Notes: a model not told the origin generated them from the letters alone. Shown: positions 18,247 to 31,942, numbered from the stretch's first letter. The stretch is DNA of 64,000 nt from Undibacterium sp. 5I1 (GCF_034314085.1 NZ_JAVIWI010000001.1:496001-560000), one strand, 5' to 3'. Numbers and translations: made by a program.

Positions 18247-20568
18247 ATGGCATTAGCACATATTTTGGGATTTCCGCGCATCGGTGCGCAGCGTGAATTG
18301 AAATTTGCGCAAGAAGCGTTCTGGCGTAAAGAATTGTCCGAAGAGGCCTTACAAGATATCGGCACTGATTTGCGGGCGCGACACTGGGGTGTGCAGCAGC
18401 AAGCCGGTCTGGATTATGTTAGCGTCGGCGACTTTGCCTGGTACGATCAGGTCTTAAACACGCTGGCATTACTGGGTGCTTTGCCGACACGATTTGGTTT
18501 TGATCCGCAGGCTTTGTCCTTAGAAAATTATTACAGCGCCGCGCGCGGTAATAGCGCCAATGTCGCGATGGAAATGACCAAATGGTTTGATACTAATTAT
18601 CATTATCTGGTGCCAGAATGGACTACTGATACCCGCTTTGATGGCGGCGTTGATTGGTTATTTGATGAGCTTGCACAAGCCCAAAAATTGGGACATGTCG
18701 CCAAGGTGACGTTGATCGGGCCGATCACTTTGCTCTATCTGGGCAAGATCAAAGGCGACGCAGGTAAACAGCTTCAGCATAAACTTGATTTACTGCACAA
18801 GATAGTTCCGGCTTATCAAAAAGTCCTGGCGCGCTTGCAAGCTGCCGGGGTGGAATGGGTGCAAATCGATGAGCCGGTTTTGTCGCTAGATCTGGATCAG
18901 CAATGGCAAAAAGCGTTTCAGCCTGCGTATGTCGCGCTGGCAAAGACGGCACCAAAAATTTTGCTGGCAACCTATTTTGAGGCGGTAACAGACTATGCAA
19001 ATTTATTGCATCAATTGCCGGTAGCGGGTGTTCATCTTGATCTGGTGAGAGCGCCGCAACAACTGGCGGACTTTTTCGCCAATGGGGCGCAAACGTGGCC
19101 AAAAGCACGCGTGTTATCTGCGGGAGTGATCGACGGTCGCAATATCTGGCGTGCGGATTTATCAGTCTTACTCAAGCAATTGCAACCACTGCAAAAGCAA
19201 TTAGGCGATCAGTTATGGATTTCATCCAGTTGCTCTCTGTTGCACGTGCCAGTCGATCTGGCGACCGAGACAGCGCTCGATGCTGACTTAAAAAGCTGGC
19301 TCGCATTTGCGACACAAAAGCTCGATGAGATTGTCGCCTTAAAACAAGCCTTAAACGGACAAGCAGCCTCGGTCATTGCCCACTTTACTGCATCGCAAAT
19401 CGCCATCCATAAACGTGCTACCTCGACCCGTATTCACAATCCTTTAGTCAAGCAAAGAGTCGCTGGCGTTACCGCGGCGGACGCAGAACGCCAAAGTGCA
19501 TTTCCGCAGCGGATTGTGAAGCAACAGGCACGTTTTCAATTGCCTTTGTTCCCAACCACGACGATAGGCTCTTTCCCACAAACGAAAGAGATCCGGCAAG
19601 CGCGCGCGGCTTACAAGCGTGGCGACCTCAGTCATCTGGATTATCTAGACACTATGCGTGCTGAGATCAGTCTGGTGGTAGAGAAGCAAGAGCAACTGGG
19701 CATTGATGTGCTGGTGCATGGAGAGCCAGAACGTAACGACATGGTGGAATATTTCGGTGAGCAGCTGTGGGGTTATGGTTTCACACAAAATGGCTGGGTG
19801 CAAAGTTATGGTTCCCGCTGTGTGAAGCCGCCATTTATTTATGGCGACGTGTATCGACCAGAAGCCATGACAGTCGCCTGGAGCGCCTATGCCCAGAGTC
19901 TGACGGATAAAACCATGAAAGGCATGCTGACCGGCCCCGTGACGATGTTGCAATGGTCGTTTGTACGCGACGACCAGCCACGCGCTACGACCGCTTTGCA
20001 AATTGCATTGGCATTACGTGATGAGGTCTGTGATCTGGAAAAAGCAGGCATCGGCATGATACAAATTGACGAACCCGCTTTCCGCGAAGGCTTGCCATTA
20101 CGCCGCAGCGATTGGCCCGCGTACCTGGATTGGGCAGTACGTGCCTTCAAAATCAGCGCATCCGGCGTGCCCGATGATACGCAAATCCACACCCACATGT
20201 GCTACTCAGAATTCAATGATATTTTGCCTTGGATCGCCGCCATGGATGCCGATGTCATCACGATAGAAACCTCGCGCTCGGATATGGAATTGCTAGATGG
20301 TTTTGGCGATTTTGCTTATCCCAACGATATCGGCCCGGGCGTCTACGACATCCATTCGCCACGCGTAGCCAAGGTCAGCGAAATGCAAAGGCTGCTGCAA
20401 AAAGCGCGCAGCGTTTTACCAGACCGCCGGCTTTGGGTAAATCCAGACTGTGGACTGAAGACTCGCGACTGGCCTGAGACAATGGCTGCGTTAGAAAACA
20501 TGGTACAAGCCGCCAAACTCTTACGAGCAAGCGTAGCGGATCATGAGGAGCATCTGGATTGCTGCTGA
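18247..20568 (+). CDS. metE: Cobalamin-independent methionine synthase
   Basis: Transfers a methyl group from 5-methyltetrahydropteroyltri-L-glutamate to homocysteine, giving methionine, in the cytoplasm. The 773 residues match the full family length. The N-terminal half starts [18 protein letters not shown]; the catalytic C-terminal half begins near [15 protein letters not shown]. The zinc ligands are all present: H650 and C652 (HMCYSEF), E674 (ITIETSRS) and C735 (NPDCGLKTR). A strong AAAGGAG lies just before the ATG. It is divergent from metR, its expected activator. Confidence 0.97.
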   Translation: MALAHILGFPRIGAQRELKFAQEAFWRKELSEEALQDIGTDLRARHWGVQQQAGLDYVSVGDFAWYDQVLNTLALLGALPTRFGFDPQALSLENYYSAARGNSANVAMEMTKWFDTNYHYLVPEWTTDTRFDGGVDWLFDELAQAQKLGHVAKVTLIGPITLLYLGKIKGDAGKQLQHKLDLLHKIVPAYQKVLARLQAAGVEWVQIDEPVLSLDLDQQWQKAFQPAYVALAKTAPKILLATYFEAVTDYANLLHQLPVAGVHLDLVRAPQQLADFFANGAQTWPKARVLSAGVIDGRNIWRADLSVLLKQLQPLQKQLGDQLWISSSCSLLHVPVDLATETALDADLKSWLAFATQKLDEIVALKQALNGQAASVIAHFTASQIAIHKRATSTRIHNPLVKQRVAGVTAADAERQSAFPQRIVKQQARFQLPLFPTTTIGSFPQTKEIRQARAAYKRGDLSHLDYLDTMRAEISLVVEKQEQLGIDVLVHGEPERNDMVEYFGEQLWGYGFTQNGWVQSYGSRCVKPPFIYGDVYRPEAMTVAWSAYAQSLTDKTMKGMLTGPVTMLQWSFVRDDQPRATTALQIALALRDEVCDLEKAGIGMIQIDEPAFREGLPLRRSDWPAYLDWAVRAFKISASGVPDDTQIHTHMCYSEFNDILPWIAAMDADVITIETSRSDMELLDGFGDFAYPNDIGPGVYDIHSPRVAKVSEMQRLLQKARSVLPDRRLWVNPDCGLKTRDWPETMAALENMVQAAKLLRASVADHEEHLDCC

Positions 20569-20701
20569 GCTAAATTATTGCTGAGGTAAGCCTTAGAGAG
20601 TTAGAGCTGCCAGAGGTTGCGTTTTTATATCAATCTCTGGTAGTCATCTTGGTGCGGAAGATTTTGCATCTCTCGTCAAATATTACTTTCAATACTAATT
20701 C

Positions 20702-20787
20702 AATATACTCCCCTAATATTTTTTAATAAATGCTGTATTGTCCAATGATTATATGGACAATATAAATATACCTACTACCAGTATATT
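20702..20787 (-). repeat. Family 1 intergenic palindromic repeat, copy C
   Basis: An 86-bp copy in the opposite orientation to copy A: it starts AATATACTCCCC and ends AGTATATT. It carries the best-preserved core, TTGTCCA (20739-20745) facing TGGACAA (20754-20760). It lies in the 388-base spacer after metE. Confidence 0.8.
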
Positions 20788-20879
20788 TATAATGCTTGTT
20801 GCGAAATCGTTAGAAGTTCATTGACGATATGATTTATTTTTCCTCTGGGTATCGATGATTAGTTAGCAAGATCAGGCGG

Positions 20880-20885
20880 TATAAT
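20880..20885 (+). promoter_or_regulatory. Possible -10 box for tatD-comEC
   Basis: TATAAT lies 72 bases before the tatD start. No convincing -35 hexamer is found at 16-18 bases upstream, so the call is weak. Confidence 0.25.
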
Positions 20886-20956
20886 CCTAGGATGCTCCCA
20901 AATCCAATTCATCCTGCATATCAAGATCAAAAGCAAGATCAAGCCAAGGCAATGCC

Positions 20957-21799
20957 ATGTGGATAGACACGCACTGCCATTTAGATGCGATGGAATTCGA
21001 TGGCGCGTCGCTAGCGGTGGCTGATGCTGCCGCACAAAAAGCCGTGTCGGCGATTGTGATTCCTGCTATTCATCCGAGTAATTTTGAGGCGGTGAAAAAC
21101 CTGGCGCAGCAACGCAGCGATTGCTTTTATGCCCTGGGTATTCATCCAATGTTTGTACCGACTTCGCAAGAGAGTGATTTGCAGCTATTGCGTGAAAAGG
21201 TGTTAACAATCATGTCACGTGATGTAGGCATTACAGAGGACGGCGCAATAACGCGGTTTGTGGCAATCGGTGAAATCGGCTTAGATTTTTTTGTGCCGGC
21301 GTTAACCCAAAGTCCCCTGCGCGAAAAGCAGGAATTTTTTTATGTCGAGCAATTAAAAATCGCACGTGATTTTGGCTTGCCGGTGTTGTTGCATGTCAGA
21401 CGATCGCAAGATCAGATACTCAAATATTTACGCAGAATTAAAGTCGTTGGCGGCATTGCGCATGCATTTAATGGCAGCCAGCAGCAGGCGCAGACGTTTA
21501 TTGATTTAAATTTTAAACTGGGCTTTGGCGGCGCGATGACTTATACCCGCGCTCTTCAGATCCGGCGCATGGCAAGCAACTTGCCGCTGTCTGCCATCGT
21601 GCTGGAAACAGATGCGCCGGATATCTCTCCCAGTTGGTTGCACCCAGCGATCAATAGCCCAGCAGAATTACCGCAGATCGGTGCAGTATTGGCAGAGTTG
21701 CGCGGGATGACGACCATGCAAATTGCCGCGCAGTCTACCGCCAACGCGCTGGAAGTTTTACCCCGGTTGCCGCGCTCACTTCGTTCACTCTTAGCGTAA
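20957..21799 (+). CDS. TatD-family metal-dependent DNase/hydrolase
   Basis: 280 residues, TIM-barrel hydrolase of the TatD family, cytoplasmic. Metal ligands are visible in order: DTHCHLD near the N-terminus, GEIGLDF, the His in VLLHVRRS, the His in GIAHAFNGS, and the Asp in LETDAPD. The family includes 3'-5' exonucleases and D-aminoacyl-tRNA deacylases. It precedes comEC by three bases, so the two are translated from one message; a link between a nuclease and DNA uptake is suggestive but not proven. Confidence 0.9.
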   Translation: MWIDTHCHLDAMEFDGASLAVADAAAQKAVSAIVIPAIHPSNFEAVKNLAQQRSDCFYALGIHPMFVPTSQESDLQLLREKVLTIMSRDVGITEDGAITRFVAIGEIGLDFFVPALTQSPLREKQEFFYVEQLKIARDFGLPVLLHVRRSQDQILKYLRRIKVVGGIAHAFNGSQQQAQTFIDLNFKLGFGGAMTYTRALQIRRMASNLPLSAIVLETDAPDISPSWLHPAINSPAELPQIGAVLAELRGMTTMQIAAQSTANALEVLPRLPRSLRSLLA

Positions 21800-21802
21800 A
21801 CG

Positions 21803-24379
21803 ATGCGGGCAGCGATCATCAGTTTTGTCATTGGTGTTGCTTGCTTGCAGCAACAGGCGGCGCTGCTGGACAGTTTTGACTTGACTGTGCTGGCGGTGAT
21901 TAGCCTGATGTGCATAGTGCTCAATTCTTTGCTGAGTCCTATCATCAATTCATGGCTTTCTGAGCGGATTATTTCTTCAGTTTTTTATCGCGCCTTCAAT
22001 TTATGCGCTAAATGTGTAGGTGCCGCTGGCTTGGGTTTTGTATGGGCAAGCACGTTTGCCCATTTTTATCTAGCGCAAGAATTACCCAACGTTTGGGAGG
22101 GCAAAGATATCACTGTGGTTGGTACGATAGACAGCTTGCCATTTCAATTCGAACAGGGAGTACGCTTCAATTTTTTGGTGGAGCAAGTTCTTGCCGGTAG
22201 TGATGGAGATGAGCAAAAACCAGTCGTGCCATCTAAAATTGCCTTGTCCTGGTATGCACCTCTCAGATCATCAAATAGTACCGTCGCTGCGGTGCAGCCG
22301 GGAGAACGCTGGCGGCTGACTGTCCGTCTGAAGCGACCGCATGGCAACGCAAATCCTGATTCTTTTGATTATGAGGTGTGGCTGCTGGAGCAAGGCTTAC
22401 GCGCTACCGGAACGGTACGCAATAGCTTGGCTAGTAATAATTTAGTGCTTGCCGATCCTATGGTGACTGATCCTGCACTGACTGATTCGGTGACTAATTC
22501 AGTGACTGATTCACCAACTAATACAGTGGCTAACTCCAATCAGCGTATAACGCCATTTGTATGGAGTATTGGCAATCTGGTTGAGCGCGGCAGAGCAGCT
22601 TTGCGTGCCCGTATCCATGCAGCTTTGCCTGCGCACACTTATGCCGGCGTGCTGGTGGCGTTGGTGGTGGGTGACCAGCGCGAGGTCGCGCAATCTGACT
22701 GGAAAGTGTTCAACAGAACGTCGGTAGGGCATCTTTTCTCTATCTCAGGGTTGCATATTACGATGGTGGCGGGTTTGTTTGCTGGCTTGATCTATTGGTT
22801 ATGGCGTCATTCATTTTTTCTTAGTCATGTTTTAAAAAAACCATTATCGATTCACTTACCTGCGCAAAAAGCGGCAGCATTAGCGGGTGTGTTAATGGCA
22901 CTGACCTATGTCGCTTTGGCAGGATTTGGTGTGCCTGCACAACGCACTTTGTACATGCTGAGTGTGGTTGCACTGGCCTTGTGGTGTGGACGTCTGACGA
23001 GTATTTCGCATGTGCTTTGTTTAGCCTTGGGTGTGGTTGTGGTGCTTGATCCTTGGGCGGTATTGTGGCCGGGATTTTGGTTGTCGTTCGGTGCGGTTGG
23101 GATTATTTTATTTGCGTCTGTTGGTCGTATTTCTTCTTCAAAACCAGTCAGCTGGCGTGGTCGTCTATTTAGCATGTTGCGTGCCGCGACCTTCACCCAA
23201 TATGTGGTGACCATTGGCTTGGTACCTTTGACCTTATTACTGTTTGGACAGCTATCTTTTGTAGGCCCGATCGCAAATATGCTGGCGATTCCCTTAGTCA
23301 GTTTTGTCGTGACTCCGCTCGCTTTATTGGGTAGCGTGTTACCTGCACCGATGAGCTCTTGGGTGCTGGAGCTTGCGCATGTTTGTGTCGAGTTTCTTGC
23401 CCGATTTTTAGATTATTTAAGCACCCAAAGTTTTGCGGTATTTACTACGCCAATGCCGCCGCTATGGATGGCTGGGGTGGCGATGCTAGGTATTTTATGG
23501 TTACTGGCACCACGTGGTTGGCCTTTGCGCTGGCTGGGTATTTTCTGTTGTTTGCCATTAATTTTACACCAGGCAAGTCAGCCAATTGAAGGTGAAATGA
23601 CGGTAACCGCACTGGATGTAGGGCAGGGTATGAGTCTGCTGATAGAGACAGCTCACCATCGCTTGTTATATGACACCGGTCCTTCATATTCGCCAGAGTC
23701 GGACGGAGGTAGTCGCGTGATCGTGCCTTACTTGCGCGCGAGGGGGATTTCATCTTTGGATGGTGTGATGATTTCGCATAATGACAGCGACCATTCTGGT
23801 GGTGCTTTAAGTATTTTTAAAGAGATGCAAATTACGTGGGTGAGTAGTTCATTAGCTAGTGATAGCCCTGTGGTTTTGGCTGCCATAAATCATCGTCGTT
23901 GTTTAGCTGGGCAAGCGTGGTCTTGGGACGGTGTAAATTTTGAGGTTTTGCAGCCAGCACCAGCCAGTTATGAAAGCCAGAAGTGGAAGCCAAACGCCCG
24001 TAGTTGTACTTTAAAAATTTCTACCAAAACCCATTCGATGTTGTTGGCGGGTGATATCGAGGCAATTCAAGAAGATGAGCTGGTGAATAGCATCCCAGCT
24101 AAATTGCATGCCGATGTATTGCTCGCACCGCATCACGGTAGCGGGACGTCTTCCACTCCCGCATTTTTACAGACAGTGCAGCCTCAGTTAGCAGTATTTC
24201 AGGTCGGTTATTTAAATCGTTACCATCACCCCAAACCAGAAGTATTTCAACGATATGCCGATTTTGGAATAAAACGTCTAAGAACAGACGAGGCTGGTGC
24301 AATCACATTACAATTCGGCACTGAATTGCGCTTTTCTGAATATCGTAGCGAGCATCGTCGTTATTGGTATCAAAGGTGA
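21803..24379 (+). CDS. comEC: DNA internalisation-related competence protein ComEC/Rec2
   Basis: 858 residues. Inner-membrane channel for transformation DNA. The N-terminal segments (about 1-75) lead to an OB-type DUF4131 domain. The ComEC membrane core (about 265-560) contains GHLFSISGLHITMVAGL. The C-terminal metallo-beta-lactamase-type domain (about 595-850) has DVGQGMSLLIE, SHNDSDHSGG (HxDxDH) and LAPHHGS. Between the soluble domain and the core there is a Thr/Asp/Ser repeat stretch at about residues 221-245. All functional motifs are intact. With a ComEA-like protein elsewhere in the window this suggests a capacity for DNA uptake. Confidence 0.95.
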   Translation: MRAAIISFVIGVACLQQQAALLDSFDLTVLAVISLMCIVLNSLLSPIINSWLSERIISSVFYRAFNLCAKCVGAAGLGFVWASTFAHFYLAQELPNVWEGKDITVVGTIDSLPFQFEQGVRFNFLVEQVLAGSDGDEQKPVVPSKIALSWYAPLRSSNSTVAAVQPGERWRLTVRLKRPHGNANPDSFDYEVWLLEQGLRATGTVRNSLASNNLVLADPMVTDPALTDSVTNSVTDSPTNTVANSNQRITPFVWSIGNLVERGRAALRARIHAALPAHTYAGVLVALVVGDQREVAQSDWKVFNRTSVGHLFSISGLHITMVAGLFAGLIYWLWRHSFFLSHVLKKPLSIHLPAQKAAALAGVLMALTYVALAGFGVPAQRTLYMLSVVALALWCGRLTSISHVLCLALGVVVVLDPWAVLWPGFWLSFGAVGIILFASVGRISSSKPVSWRGRLFSMLRAATFTQYVVTIGLVPLTLLLFGQLSFVGPIANMLAIPLVSFVVTPLALLGSVLPAPMSSWVLELAHVCVEFLARFLDYLSTQSFAVFTTPMPPLWMAGVAMLGILWLLAPRGWPLRWLGIFCCLPLILHQASQPIEGEMTVTALDVGQGMSLLIETAHHRLLYDTGPSYSPESDGGSRVIVPYLRARGISSLDGVMISHNDSDHSGGALSIFKEMQITWVSSSLASDSPVVLAAINHRRCLAGQAWSWDGVNFEVLQPAPASYESQKWKPNARSCTLKISTKTHSMLLAGDIEAIQEDELVNSIPAKLHADVLLAPHHGSGTSSTPAFLQTVQPQLAVFQVGYLNRYHHPKPEVFQRYADFGIKRLRTDEAGAITLQFGTELRFSEYRSEHRRYWYQR
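22463..22537 (+). repeat. Degenerate 12-base tandem repeat inside comEC
   Basis: About six units of GTGACTGATTCA and variants, one with a three-base insertion, write the peptide VTDP-A-LTDS-VTNS-VTDS-PTNT-VANS. All stay in frame, so the linker can vary in length without breaking the gene. Confidence 0.7.
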
Positions 24380-24410
24380 TTGCCCTACCTACTGACTTAC
24401 CACTTATCTT

Positions 24411-25247
24411 ATGCCAACAGAATCTACAGAATTGAGGGAATTAACTAAGCCTGCGCTTCATTTTGCTCATGCTAATAGTTTTCCAGCCGGGACCTATCGC
24501 GTTTTTTTTGAGCATTTACGTCAGCATTACGATGTACGGGCTTTACCTTTACATGGACATAATCCTGCTTATCCTGTGACGGATAGCTGGCCGTATTTAG
24601 TGCAAGAATTAGTTGATACCCTGCAAGCTAGTTATCAAGAGCCGGTTATTTTGGTGGGGCATTCTCTGGGTGGAATGTTAGCGACGATGGCCGCAAAAGC
24701 GCGACCGGATTTAGTCCGTTGTGTAGTGTTATTAGACTCGCCATTGGTGGCTGGTTGGCGTGCGATGTTGTTGCATTGGTTTAAAGCTTTAGGTATAGAT
24801 AAAAAATTCTCGCCTTCTCGTTTTTCAGAAAAACGCAGAAATCAGTGGAAAGATGCTGAGGAGGCATATCAACATTTTGCCAGCAAAGAAATGTTCGCCA
24901 TTTGGCCGCCAGAGGTGCTGCGTGATTACATTAATGCGGGCATCACACCGAATCAGCATGGTGATGGTGTCACTTTGCGTTTTACGCGTGAGGTGGAGAC
25001 GGCCATTTATTCCACTTTGCCGCATGGCCTTGGTTATCTGGCTCGCACAGGTTTGGATGTGCCTGTTGGTTTTGTCGGTGGTACTGAGTCAGTGGAGTGC
25101 AAACAAGCGGGTTTGGATGCGACTAAAAAATTGGTCGGTAATCATTTTGTGCAAATCGCTGGCGGACATTTAATCCCGATGGAGTCGCCAGCACAAACAG
25201 CTGCGGCGACCCATGCGATGATTTTGTCTCTGATTGGTAGTGCGTAG
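24411..25247 (+). CDS. Alpha/beta hydrolase
   Basis: 278 residues. The nucleophile elbow is VGHSLGGMLA, with an HG-type oxyanion segment near LHFAHANSFPAGTYR. The terminal catalytic His is probably in AGGHLIPMESP, and an acid residue near VGGTESVE. It is cytoplasmic with no signal peptide. It lies 31 bases after comEC on the same strand and may be read from the same transcript. Substrate is unknown; lipase/esterase class is inferred only from the fold. Confidence 0.85.
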   Translation: MPTESTELRELTKPALHFAHANSFPAGTYRVFFEHLRQHYDVRALPLHGHNPAYPVTDSWPYLVQELVDTLQASYQEPVILVGHSLGGMLATMAAKARPDLVRCVVLLDSPLVAGWRAMLLHWFKALGIDKKFSPSRFSEKRRNQWKDAEEAYQHFASKEMFAIWPPEVLRDYINAGITPNQHGDGVTLRFTREVETAIYSTLPHGLGYLARTGLDVPVGFVGGTESVECKQAGLDATKKLVGNHFVQIAGGHLIPMESPAQTAAATHAMILSLIGSA

Positions 25248-25323
25248 AGTTTAGTCAATAGACTATAGGATCAAGCTTGGCTCAGACGCCTTAGTTTTTT
25301 TTATCTTTTTTAGCTAATTTAAT

Positions 25324-26280
25324 ATGATGTCAATTTTAAGCAAAAACAATCTGTGCCTATCTTTGTTTGTCTTAAGCGCGCTTAGCTCTGTTCAATCTCA
25401 GGCAAGTGATTTGTCGTGGAGTGAATGGCAAGATGTACATGCAAAAGGAAGCGCATTTTTGCAAATAACGATTGATAACGATAGCTTGTTACTGACCGAT
25501 AAAGATCGTTTTTATACTAGCGGCAATCATTTATCGCAAACTTTTTTTCTGAAGACGTCAAATCAAGAAGTTAGCTATACCTGGCAAGTCGGACAAGATT
25601 TATATACGGCGTCTGATATCAAGCTGACACCTGCGCAAATCCCGAAAAACGATCACCCCTATGCTGGTTGGTTATTTGGCGGAATTTATCGTGAGGTAGC
25701 TAATACAGAAGGCCAAGACAGCAAAGTAGGATTAGAGCTTGGTTGTCTAGGGCCTTGCGCGGGCGGTGCCTGGACGCAAAACAATTTACATAGAATTATT
25801 AAGCAGCCGTTGCCGCAAGCCTGGAGTACTCAAGTGTCCAACGAGCCAGGTTTTGTTCTGTCTGGCGAATGGACGCCACTGCGCTGGACGGCTTCATCAA
25901 TCGTGGATATTAGTCCCAGAATCAAGGCTCGATTTGGGAACATTTTTACCGATGTAGGTGCCGATATGACTTTGCGTGTCGGTGCGCTTAATGCCTTGCC
26001 GCAACAGCCTGCACACTATGCATTTTTAAGAGGAGAGGCCAAGGAAGTCGCTTATAACGCCACGCTTCAAGGCGGTTATTTTAATCATCAACGTGATGAA
26101 CAAAATACGGGTATCACGCCAAAGCGATCAGTTGGAGAGCTTGAATTAGGTTATTTTTGGCGCACTCCTGCTTATGGCATAAGTGCATCTGTGCTGCGGC
26201 GCAGTAATGAAATTAAAGAGCTTTCTAATAGTATCGGTGCTCAGAGCTTTGCTCGCTTGCAATTCTTTTATGCGATGTAA
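25324..26280 (+). CDS. LpxR-like outer-membrane lipid A deacylase (DUF2219)
   Basis: 318 residues with a signal peptide (about 1-27, cleaved near VQSQASD). The mature protein is a beta-barrel ending in Phe/Met-rich strand LQFFYAM. Family marks are present: IDNDSLLLTDKDRFYTSG near the N-terminus, DHPYAGWLFGGIY, and GAWTQNNLHRII with the putative catalytic His. LpxR removes the 3'-acyloxyacyl chain of lipid A in the outer membrane. The family call is good; activity on lipid A is inferred. Confidence 0.85.
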   Translation: MMSILSKNNLCLSLFVLSALSSVQSQASDLSWSEWQDVHAKGSAFLQITIDNDSLLLTDKDRFYTSGNHLSQTFFLKTSNQEVSYTWQVGQDLYTASDIKLTPAQIPKNDHPYAGWLFGGIYREVANTEGQDSKVGLELGCLGPCAGGAWTQNNLHRIIKQPLPQAWSTQVSNEPGFVLSGEWTPLRWTASSIVDISPRIKARFGNIFTDVGADMTLRVGALNALPQQPAHYAFLRGEAKEVAYNATLQGGYFNHQRDEQNTGITPKRSVGELELGYFWRTPAYGISASVLRRSNEIKELSNSIGAQSFARLQFFYAM

Positions 26281-26293
26281 TTCTTGAATAATT

Positions 26294-28042
<1,749 letters not shown>

Positions 28043-28044
28043 TT

Positions 28045-28899
28045 ATGAAGCTCTGTGGATTTGATGTTGGTCTGGATCAGCCCTTTTTCTTAATCGCAGG
28101 TCCTTGTGTTATCGAGTCGCACCAAATGGCGCTTGACACAGCAGGTGCTTTAAAAGAGATGACGACAGCTTTAGGTATCCCTTTCATTTATAAGTCGTCT
28201 TTTGATAAAGCCAATCGCTCGTCAGGTTCTAGTTTCCGTGGTTTGGGAATGGAAAAAGGTTTAGAGATTTTGGCTGATGTTAAAAAACAATTGCAGGTCC
28301 CGGTGCTGACAGACATCCATGCGATTGATGAGATAGCGGCAGTTGCTGCGGTGGTTGATGTATTGCAGACGCCTGCTTTTTTATGTCGTCAGACTGATTT
28401 TATTGAGGCTTGTGGCCGTTCTGGTAAGCCAGTCAATATTAAAAAAGGGCAGTTCCTTGCGCCACATGACATGGTCAATGTCATCGCCAAGGCACGTGCC
28501 GCAGCAAAATCTGCCGGTCTGCTTGAGGATAATTTTATGGCGTGCGAGCGCGGTGTCTCATTCGGCTACAACAATCTTGTATCTGATATGCGCTCCCTAG
28601 CAATCATGCGTGAGACCAATTGTCCGGTGGTATTTGATGCGACGCATTCTGTACAATTGCCAGGTGGTCAGGGTACGACCTCAGGTGGTCAACGTGAATT
28701 TGTGCCAGTACTGGCGCGTGCTGCGGTGGCGGTGGGTATTTCTGGTTTGTTTATGGAAACCCATCCAGATCCGTCCAAAGCAATGTCAGATGGCCCAAAT
28801 GCGGTACCGCTAGGTCGTATGAAAGAATTGCTGTCTACATTGATCGAGTTGGATCGCGTCGTTAAAAAGAATGGATTCCTTGAGTCTAGTTTTGCTTAG
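28045..28899 (+). CDS. kdsA: 3-deoxy-D-manno-octulosonate 8-phosphate synthase
   Basis: Condenses phosphoenolpyruvate with arabinose 5-phosphate to give KDO 8-phosphate for lipopolysaccharide. 284 residues. Motifs include [45 protein letters not shown] and [16 protein letters not shown]. The gene lies two bases after pyrG and upstream of eno, a source of its PEP substrate. Confidence 0.97.
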   Translation: MKLCGFDVGLDQPFFLIAGPCVIESHQMALDTAGALKEMTTALGIPFIYKSSFDKANRSSGSSFRGLGMEKGLEILADVKKQLQVPVLTDIHAIDEIAAVAAVVDVLQTPAFLCRQTDFIEACGRSGKPVNIKKGQFLAPHDMVNVIAKARAAAKSAGLLEDNFMACERGVSFGYNNLVSDMRSLAIMRETNCPVVFDATHSVQLPGGQGTTSGGQREFVPVLARAAVAVGISGLFMETHPDPSKAMSDGPNAVPLGRMKELLSTLIELDRVVKKNGFLESSFA

Positions 28900-28938
28900 T
28901 CAAGACGCTTACTAGCGTATTGGCAAATATTTTTTAAC

Positions 28939-29004
28939 AGGACTTACGCAAAATTATCCCAGCTAGGAGTTACAACGCAGCTAGGGCGGTTTTTCGTAAA
29001 TCCG
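28939..29004 (-). repeat. Family 2 hairpin repeat, copy 2
   Basis: The left arm GGACTTACGCAAAATTATCC and the right arm GGGCGGTTTTTCGTAAATCC face each other across AGTTACAACGCAG. The copy lies in the kdsA-eno spacer and is inverted relative to the copy at 32557. Confidence 0.65.
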
Positions 29005-29048
29005 ATTTAAATAGTTTGTTCACTATATTGCATGTTTAGGAGAAATGA

Positions 29049-30332
<1,284 letters not shown>

Positions 30333-30348
30333 GCTGCAAGAAGATGCA

Positions 30349-30375
30349 AAAAAGGGGAACGGCGTTCCCCTTTTT
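30349..30375 (+). terminator. Rho-independent terminator after eno
   Basis: AAAAAGGGGAAC, loop GGC, then GTTCCCCTTTTT. The stem is perfect, GC-rich at the core and ends in five Ts, 17 bases past the eno stop. Confidence 0.92.
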
Positions 30376-30429
30376 ACTAATCTCGGTTTAATTCAATGTT
30401 CGTTTTTTAACCTATATTTCTAAATACTG

Positions 30430-30777
30430 ATGCGTCTGATCGCGTTATCACTTACAGCGCTGCTGCTACTCATACAATACCCGCTCTGGTTGGGTAAAGG
30501 CGGCTGGTTGCGTGTATGGGAGTTAGATAAACAAGTTACCCAAGCTCAAAAGCATAATGATGAGTTGAAAGAGCGGAACAGCAAGCTCGACTCAGAAGTA
30601 CAAGATTTAAAAACAGGCACAGGCGCAGTAGAAGAACATGCGCGCTTTGAACTGGGCATGATTAAAAAAGACGAGATCTTCGTGCAAATCTTAAACGCAG
30701 CGTCATCTGCGCAAACATCGAACCTCAACGATCCAAAACCGCCAAAAGAAAAAACGGCACCATCTATAAATCATTAG
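30430..30777 (+). CDS. ftsB: Cell division protein FtsB
   Basis: 115 residues. A short cytoplasmic N-terminus and one membrane helix ([20 protein letters not shown]) are followed by a periplasmic coiled coil ([21 protein letters not shown]) and the conserved end [21 protein letters not shown]. FtsB joins FtsL and FtsQ in the divisome. The place downstream of eno is the usual one in proteobacteria. The C-terminal tail rich in Pro and Lys is variable in the family. Confidence 0.93.
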   Translation: MRLIALSLTALLLLIQYPLWLGKGGWLRVWELDKQVTQAQKHNDELKERNSKLDSEVQDLKTGTGAVEEHARFELGMIKKDEIFVQILNAASSAQTSNLNDPKPPKEKTAPSINH

Positions 30778-30875
30778 CTTGCCGCTAATTTCAACGGTAT
30801 TCCAGTTACACTCTACTCACGCTTTTTAGACGAATCCGCCGATAAATTCTACATCGCTGATTTGGCATTGATTTT

Positions 30876-30959
30876 AATTACTCCCCACCAGTACTTTTAA
30901 TTGTCCAGGTATTCTCTGGTCATTAAGGTCATTTCTAGTAAATATGGGGGGAGTATATT
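30876..30959 (+). repeat. Family 1 intergenic palindromic repeat, copy D
   Basis: An 84-bp copy in copy A orientation: AATTACTCCCC at the left, core TTGTCCAG...CTGGTCATTAA, and GGGGGGAGTATATT at the right. It is closest to copy B. It lies in the convergent spacer between ftsB and hslO. Confidence 0.75.
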
Positions 30960-31015
30960 AAGCCTAAATTAAATTCACCTGATATTTTGATGAAAAATCG
31001 TGCGGGATTAAATAA

Positions 31016-31942
31016 TTAATGCTTGCTGTCGTTCGCTACGCTAGTCGCTTCAGCTAAGGTGTTCGCCACAAATAATTGTGCGCAATCGACCTGATCGAAG
31101 CCATAGTGCTTACCGCAAAAATCGCAATTAATATCGAGTCGTCCTAATTCTGCAATGGCGGTATTAATCTCAGGCTCGCCCAGCATGCGCAGCATATTGC
31201 CGACTTTTTCACGGGTGCAGTTGCAGTGGAATTGTGGATGTTGCGGATCAAAAATGCGGATGGTTTCTTCCCAAAATAATCGATGCAATAAAGTTTCGAT
31301 ATCGGTCGTCAGCAATTCATCTTGTTTGAGTGTGCCACCTAATGAGATAGCGCGATTCCAGGCTTCTGTCTCATCTTCCACTTTGGCTTCTATGCCGCCA
31401 TGTTTCGGTAGTTTTTGCAGCAACATGCCTCTGGCAATCTTGTCATCCGCCGCCAGCCAAAGTTTGGTATCTAACTGTTCAGAACGCATCATGTAATTTT
31501 CTATGATGCCAGCAATGCTATCGCCATCAATCGGCACGATCCCCTGATATGCCTGTTGACCGGGTAGCTTGTCATTAGGGTCTAGCGTGATGACAAAGCG
31601 ACCTTGCCCGTTCGCATGTACTAATTCAGTCAAACTGGCATTGTCGGTAATCACTGCGTTTGGTGATAACTTGGCAGTAGCACGGATGCGCAATTCTGCA
31701 TCGCATTCCACCACCAATAATTTGACCGGACCATCACCGTAAATTTGCATGATCATGGTGCCGTTAAACTTGAGATTGGCACACAACAGAGCAGAGGCGG
31801 CGGTTAGCTCACCAAGTATGGTTTTGACGGCGGCGGGATATTCGTGACGCGCCTGGATTTGTTGCCAGGCGTTAGAAATTTCAACTAATTCACCGCGCAC
31901 GCCAGCGTGTTCGAACATAAATTTTTGTAGGGTATCTTGCAT
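31016..31942 (-). CDS. hslO: Redox-regulated chaperone Hsp33
   Basis: 308 residues. A cytoplasmic holdase switched on by oxidation. The C-terminal zinc switch is complete: C240 and C242 in HCNCTREKV, then C273 and C276 in CDFCGKHY. The N-terminal domain has the typical GELVEISNAW and MIMQIYGDGPVKLLVVEC segments. It is read toward ftsB and followed (downstream) by a repeat. The carbonic anhydrase gene is 59 bases upstream on the same strand. Confidence 0.96.
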   Translation of the reverse strand: MQDTLQKFMFEHAGVRGELVEISNAWQQIQARHEYPAAVKTILGELTAASALLCANLKFNGTMIMQIYGDGPVKLLVVECDAELRIRATAKLSPNAVITDNASLTELVHANGQGRFVITLDPNDKLPGQQAYQGIVPIDGDSIAGIIENYMMRSEQLDTKLWLAADDKIARGMLLQKLPKHGGIEAKVEDETEAWNRAISLGGTLKQDELLTTDIETLLHRLFWEETIRIFDPQHPQFHCNCTREKVGNMLRMLGEPEINTAIAELGRLDINCDFCGKHYGFDQVDCAQLFVANTLAEATSVANDSKH

